A stretch of DNA of 17,219 bases from Nitrospirota bacterium. GTDB lineage: Bacteria; Nitrospirota; Nitrospiria; Nitrospirales; UBA8639. The translations under genes and the position numbers were made by a program. Below, one piece after another: positions 14,747 to 17,219 of the stretch. The stretch is taken from the NCBI GenBank assembly GCA_029879555.1, contig JAOUQB010000017.1, forward strand, positions 1 to 17,219. The letters run 5' to 3'. The first letter of the stretch is position 1, and every line of letters starts with the position of its first letter. Below the pieces are notes generated by a model. It was not told the origin of the DNA. It saw nothing but the letters and a program-made list of their open reading frames with translations, and ran no database searches.

Positions 14747-14960
14747 ATGTCGGGTCTCGGCCCGACAACCGAGTGACTTTTGATTCGGCAAAAGTCACCA
14801 AAACCATTGACGCCCAGTCCGGCCAGATTGGAAAAAATGAACGGAAGGAGGGGGGCAGCCCAACTCGTGGAGCTCGTCCTGAGGCTTCTCGAAGGGCTCA
14901 GGCAAGGCCCGCCGAATGATAGGAGCGTTCATCCCCAAAGCCGGACAATAGGCGTCGGAC
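14615..14960 (+). repeat. Direct repeat, copy 1 (3' end of Tam41-like gene plus hairpin-rich tail)
   Basis: From GATTATCTCAT to about 14960 the sequence matches 16494-16839 in the same orientation. I counted roughly 17 differences in the first 165 bases (about 90% identity), and the offset is constant at 1879 bases until about one indel near the end. The first 132 bases encode the last 43 residues of the Tam41-like protein and its stop. The rest is non-coding with three inverted repeats, including CCTGAG/CTCAGG at 14878-14902. Confidence 0.85.
14748..14798 (+). terminator. Tandem hairpins immediately after the Tam41-like stop
   Basis: Hairpin 1 is TGTCGGG-TCTCGG-CCCGACA (14748-14767), a perfect 7-bp stem starting one base after the stop codon. 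Hairpin 2 is GTGACTTTTG-ATTCGG-CAAAAGTCAC (14773-14798), a perfect 10-bp stem. Neither is followed by a clear U-run, so intrinsic termination is uncertain; they may stabilise the transcript end. In the second repeat copy the stem of hairpin 2 is unchanged while its loop differs. Confidence 0.4.
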
Positions 14961-15482
14961 GCAGGGGAGGGTTGAAGTGCTCAATCTTCAAGCAGAGGAG
15001 CCTGCGAGTTGGACAAACTAATGGACAAATGAAATAACAAAAAATACTTAACATGTAACATTTCGCCTAGGGGAACTATGATATTTTTGGCCATTCTTGA
15101 AAGCATAGGGATATTCTAAGGTATTGATTTGAACAGAATTTCCTTCTGCCAACAACTTGAGATTTCTCGAAAATGTAACCGAATGGCCCATTCTTCTTGA
15201 ATGGTTTTGTGGCAAGTGCCTGACTCTAGCTCTTCTTTTTCTTGTGGTATCCAGTAGGAGCATGCTTCTTTCCGAGGTCAGGCCCAGCATTCACCAGCCT
15301 GCCGCGAGAATGGTGCCTTTCTTACCTCATGTTCCGTCCTACTCGATAGCCACCATCATGTATGCCCGCGATAGGCCGGCTCGCCGGCAAGAGCGATTCG
15401 GCGGCATGCTCAGTTCCTACTATCACAAACCGACTCAAGCGCACTTGCTAGATTTTTCGCACCATACTTCGTAGGATGAACT
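14961..15482. other. Intergenic stretch with no recognisable gene, between repeat copy 1 and the acyltransferase
   Basis: About 520 bases without a gene I can defend. A 105-codon plus-strand frame (15157-15474) and an 80-codon minus-strand frame (15048-15290) show no family motif. A GCCGGC-TC-GCCGGC palindromic element sits at 15375-15388 within a REP-like context (GCGATAGGCCGGCTCGCCGG). The first part (15030-15170) is AT-rich and could hold the promoter of the acyltransferase, but I see no convincing -35/-10 pair. Confidence 0.35.
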
Positions 15483-16439
15483 ATGGCTGAACACTGTCTC
15501 GTTCCTCGGCGTCTAATCCGGCGTTTCCCCTTTCTGAAAAAAATTGCGTGGAAACTGGAAGCATGGCTATTAGCTGGAATTGTGCTGATATTAGGCGCAT
15601 TACCTCTGCAGCTATCGGGCAGGCTTAGTGGCTGGCTTATCAAAAGTCTCGCTGGTTTCACTTCAAGAATGAGAACAACCCAAAAAAATTTGCGACTAGC
15701 CTTTCCCGATAAAACCGAACAAGAGATCCAGCAACTTAGCCGAGAAACCGTTCGCAGCCTGGGTCTCGCTCTTTCAGAATTGCTTCATATGCTTACAGTA
15801 TGGGAACAGCGTGAGCAACGTCTTGAATTTTCCATTGCCCAAGAGAGCGAAGAAGTTTTGCTTGGTGATCAACCCATCGTTTTTGTGACGGCACACACTC
15901 AAGCCTGGCAATTCACTAATTTTTTGGCAGCCCAGTATAATTTGTGTGTCTCTATCATCTATGCACCGGAGTCCAATCCCTATTTCAGAGAATTCTTTCT
16001 CAAATTACGAAAAGCCTTCCCCGCACGCCTGGTATCCCGTGATGGCGGTATTCGAACACTAGCTCGCGAACTCAAGAATGGCCGTTCAATTGGGTTGGCC
16101 GTAGACACGCGGCTGGATGGTGCCGAGATGATCCCCCTCTTTGGTATTGAGACCCCCACTAATACCACGCCGGCTCGCCTTGCCTTGCGCTACCAATGCG
16201 CGTTGATCCCAGTTCATGTTGTGCGACTACCAGACTATCGTTACCGAATTTGTGCAGACAAACCAATACTCCCCGACAATCCTGCAGCATCTTCCACGGA
16301 ACAGGCCATCAATATGACGTGTCAATTGAATAGGAAATTTGAACAGTGGATTAGAGAAGCCCCAGGACAATGGATATGCATGAAACGTCGCTGGCCTAAA
16401 GAGGCGTATTCTCAGAAATCAAAAAGCGTACAAACCTGA
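15483..16439 (+). CDS. LpxL/HtrB-family lipid acyltransferase with variant HX4E motif
   Basis: This 318-aa protein has the layout of the lauroyl/myristoyl acyltransferase family of lipid A synthesis: a membrane-anchoring hydrophobic segment (about 27-45), NLRLAFPDKTEQEI (69-82), then the catalytic region VTAHTQAWQF, and AVDTRLDGAEMIPLFG with TPARLALRYQ farther on, ending QWICMKRRW. In LpxL-type enzymes the catalytic dyad is HX4(D/E), usually HxGNWE. Here His138 is kept but the acidic residue is Gln143 (codon CAA). The enzyme may therefore use another residue, be weak, or act on a different lipid. An AGGA lies about 9 bases before the ATG. It is flanked by the two copies of a long direct repeat, which suggests that it arrived or moved by recombination. 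Confidence 0.75.
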   Translation: MAEHCLVPRRLIRRFPFLKKIAWKLEAWLLAGIVLILGALPLQLSGRLSGWLIKSLAGFTSRMRTTQKNLRLAFPDKTEQEIQQLSRETVRSLGLALSELLHMLTVWEQREQRLEFSIAQESEEVLLGDQPIVFVTAHTQAWQFTNFLAAQYNLCVSIIYAPESNPYFREFFLKLRKAFPARLVSRDGGIRTLARELKNGRSIGLAVDTRLDGAEMIPLFGIETPTNTTPARLALRYQCALIPVHVVRLPDYRYRICADKPILPDNPAASSTEQAINMTCQLNRKFEQWIREAPGQWICMKRRWPKEAYSQKSKSVQT

Positions 16440-16481
16440 GAATGGCTATACACAAGACCCTCATCAGTCAATAAAGTCCAC

Positions 16482-16625
16482 GAAGGCGGAGAAGATTATC
16501 TCATCTGGAACATTGAGCGGCATTCCGGGGTGAAAATTGAATTGACTCCTACACAACGGAAACATCCCATTTGGGCTGGCTTGACCACGTTTTGTCGTCT
16601 CTATCGCCAAGGGGCCTTCCGATAA
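16482..16625 (+). pseudogene. Truncated duplicate of the 3' end of the Tam41-like gene
   Basis: From about 16482 the plus strand encodes GGEDYLIWNIERHSGVKIEL and continues to a TAA at 16623-16625, matching the last 43 residues of the gene ending at 14746 with a handful of changes (Lys to Asn, Val to Ile, Ala to Thr, Trp to Cys). No start codon or upstream domain is present, so it is a fragment. It lies in the same frame as the preceding acyltransferase, with only that gene's TGA between them. Most differences preserve the protein, so it probably derives from a once-functional related gene rather than from a very recent copy. Confidence 0.72.
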
Positions 16626-16839
16626 ATGTCGAGTCTCGGCCCGACAGCCGAGTGACTTTTGTTTTGGCAAAAGTCACCAAAGCCATTGACGCCCAGTCCG
16701 GCCAGATTGCTAGGAATGAACGCAAGGAAGGGGGAGGACCAACTCGCGGAGCTGGCCCCTGAGGATTCTCGAAGGGCTCAGACAAGGTCCGCCGAACGAT
16801 AGGAGCGTTCATCCCAAAAGCCGAACAGCAGGCGTTGGG
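16494..16839 (+). repeat. Direct repeat, copy 2
   Basis: This is the second copy of the 14615-14960 repeat in the same orientation. It contains the gene remnant, the hairpin TGTCGAG/CCCGACA with one mismatch (16627-16646), the perfect 10-bp hairpin GTGACTTTTG/CAAAAGTCAC with a TTTTGG loop (16652-16677), and the GAGGATTCTCGAAGGGCTC segment. Upstream of 16494, similarity is limited to GAAGGCGG. Downstream of about 16839 the two copies diverge. Confidence 0.85.
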
Positions 16840-17027
16840 AATGGGAAAAAGCTTAGGGGGTGGAACCCGCGGGCTGTTGTGTCTGTTTCTTCTTCTGTCA
16901 TTCTCGACATTTTTCATCGAGAATCCATCCTACAGCTCCATCAAGCGTTTGTTGGTAGTATCAGGTCTCGCCTCAGCGGCGATCTAGGGGCCTGGAATGT
17001 CCCAAAGACCGTCATGGCATTTGTTCT
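16840..17027. other. Intergenic stretch with a palindromic repeat, no gene seen
   Basis: No coding frame is convincing here. At 16900-16924 there is a perfect 8-bp inverted repeat ATTCTCGA/TCGAGAAT with a 9-base loop, in the context TGTCATTCTCGA...TCGAGAATCCAT. This resembles the widespread dispersed GTCATTCCCG...CGGGAATCCA palindromes of many bacterial genomes, with C-to-T drift. It may act as a terminator for the convergent gene on its right. Confidence 0.45.
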
Positions 17028-17219
17028 TCATTTCGCGGCTGAAGGAGCCAGGATGGGAGAAAGAGCTTGAATATTCTTCCAAGGGTATACCGTGATTTTT
17101 TCGCGCGTCTGGACGTGTTCTCCCCCATAAATGAGGGATGGGGTTGAGGCTTTCTTCCCGGCGAGGATGGAAAATTTTGTCAACCCTTCAAAAAAATCAG
17201 CAACCACCGTCTGCCCGGA
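17028..17219 (-). CDS. C-terminal fragment of an AAA/DUF4143-type ATPase, running off the right edge
   Basis: On the minus strand the frame from the window edge is open for 63 codons to a TGA at 17028-17030. The residues include GQTVVADFFEGLTKFSILAG, then PSLIYGGEHVQTREKI and VYPWKNI near the end. This pattern (LxYGGx..Q.R....V.PW) is what I recall for the C-terminus of the AAA_14/DUF4143 family of predicted ATP-binding proteins, often mobile or toxin-like in distribution and of unclear function. Only the tail is visible; the ATPase domain would lie outside the window. It is convergent with the lipid cluster and probably unrelated to it. Confidence 0.65.
   Translation of the reverse strand, partial: SGQTVVADFFEGLTKFSILAGKKASTPSLIYGGEHVQTREKITVYPWKNIQALSPILAPSAAK

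Noticed and set aside
15157..15474. 105-codon plus-strand frame between repeat copy 1 and the acyltransferase
   Set aside because: No recognisable family; includes a REP-like palindrome. I considered a transposase remnant but could not support it.
14615..16839. Insertion sequence or composite transposon bounded by the direct repeats
   Set aside because: The repeats contain gene 3' end and hairpins, not transposase or terminal inverted repeats, and no transposase is seen between them.
1..17219. CRISPR arrays, tRNA or rRNA genes
   Set aside because: I saw no short regularly spaced repeats and no tRNA- or rRNA-like sequence by reading.

Overview
This window reads as a lipid-biosynthesis locus of a diderm (outer-membrane) bacterium. 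LptF/LptG homologues and an LpxL-type acyltransferase imply an outer membrane. The moderate GC content (about 50% by eye) and gene style would fit a Nitrospira-like organism, but this taxonomic guess rests on impression only. The core is what I read as a bacterial sphingolipid (ceramide) pathway followed by head-group chemistry and transport.

Left block, minus strand (188-5135). In transcription order: a HIT-family protein, a fatty acyl-AMP ligase (FAAL), an NAD(P)-dependent reductase (CerR type), an acyl carrier protein (ACP) and a serine palmitoyltransferase (Spt). FAAL-CerR-ACP-Spt is the adjacency I recall for the ceramide operon of Caulobacter. A near-consensus sigma-54 -24/-12 site lies just upstream of the FAAL gene. 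An unidentified gene starts at 101 and leaves the left edge.

Middle block, plus strand (5484-8308). It holds a histidine-box lipid hydroxylase/desaturase, a double-GNAT protein of the bacterial ceramide synthase (bCerS/YghO) type, and a MobA-like nucleotidyltransferase. A LicC-like cytidylyltransferase follows on the minus strand (8374-9108).

Right block, plus strand (9166-14746). It holds LptF, LptG, a CDP-alcohol phosphatidyltransferase with a vestigial nucleotidyltransferase-like N-terminus, a lipid kinase of the LCB5/diacylglycerol kinase family (candidate ceramide kinase), and a protein I read as Tam41-like (CTP:phosphatidate cytidylyltransferase family). A coherent reading is: fatty acid to acyl-ACP (FAAL, ACP); condensation with serine (Spt); reduction (CerR); N-acylation (bCerS); hydroxylation; phosphorylation (kinase); CTP activation of the lipid phosphate and/or of the head group (Tam41-like, LicC-like and MobA-like enzymes); head-group transfer (CDP-alcohol transferase); and export (LptFG). 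The CDP-ceramide step is my inference and is the most novel idea here.

Far right (14747-17219). A segment of about 346 bp, covering the 3' end of the Tam41-like gene plus a hairpin-rich downstream tail, occurs twice in direct orientation (14615-14960 and 16494-16839). The copies flank an LpxL-like acyltransferase whose HX4E catalytic motif has Gln in place of Glu. The C-terminus of an AAA/DUF4143-type ATPase enters from the right edge on the minus strand.
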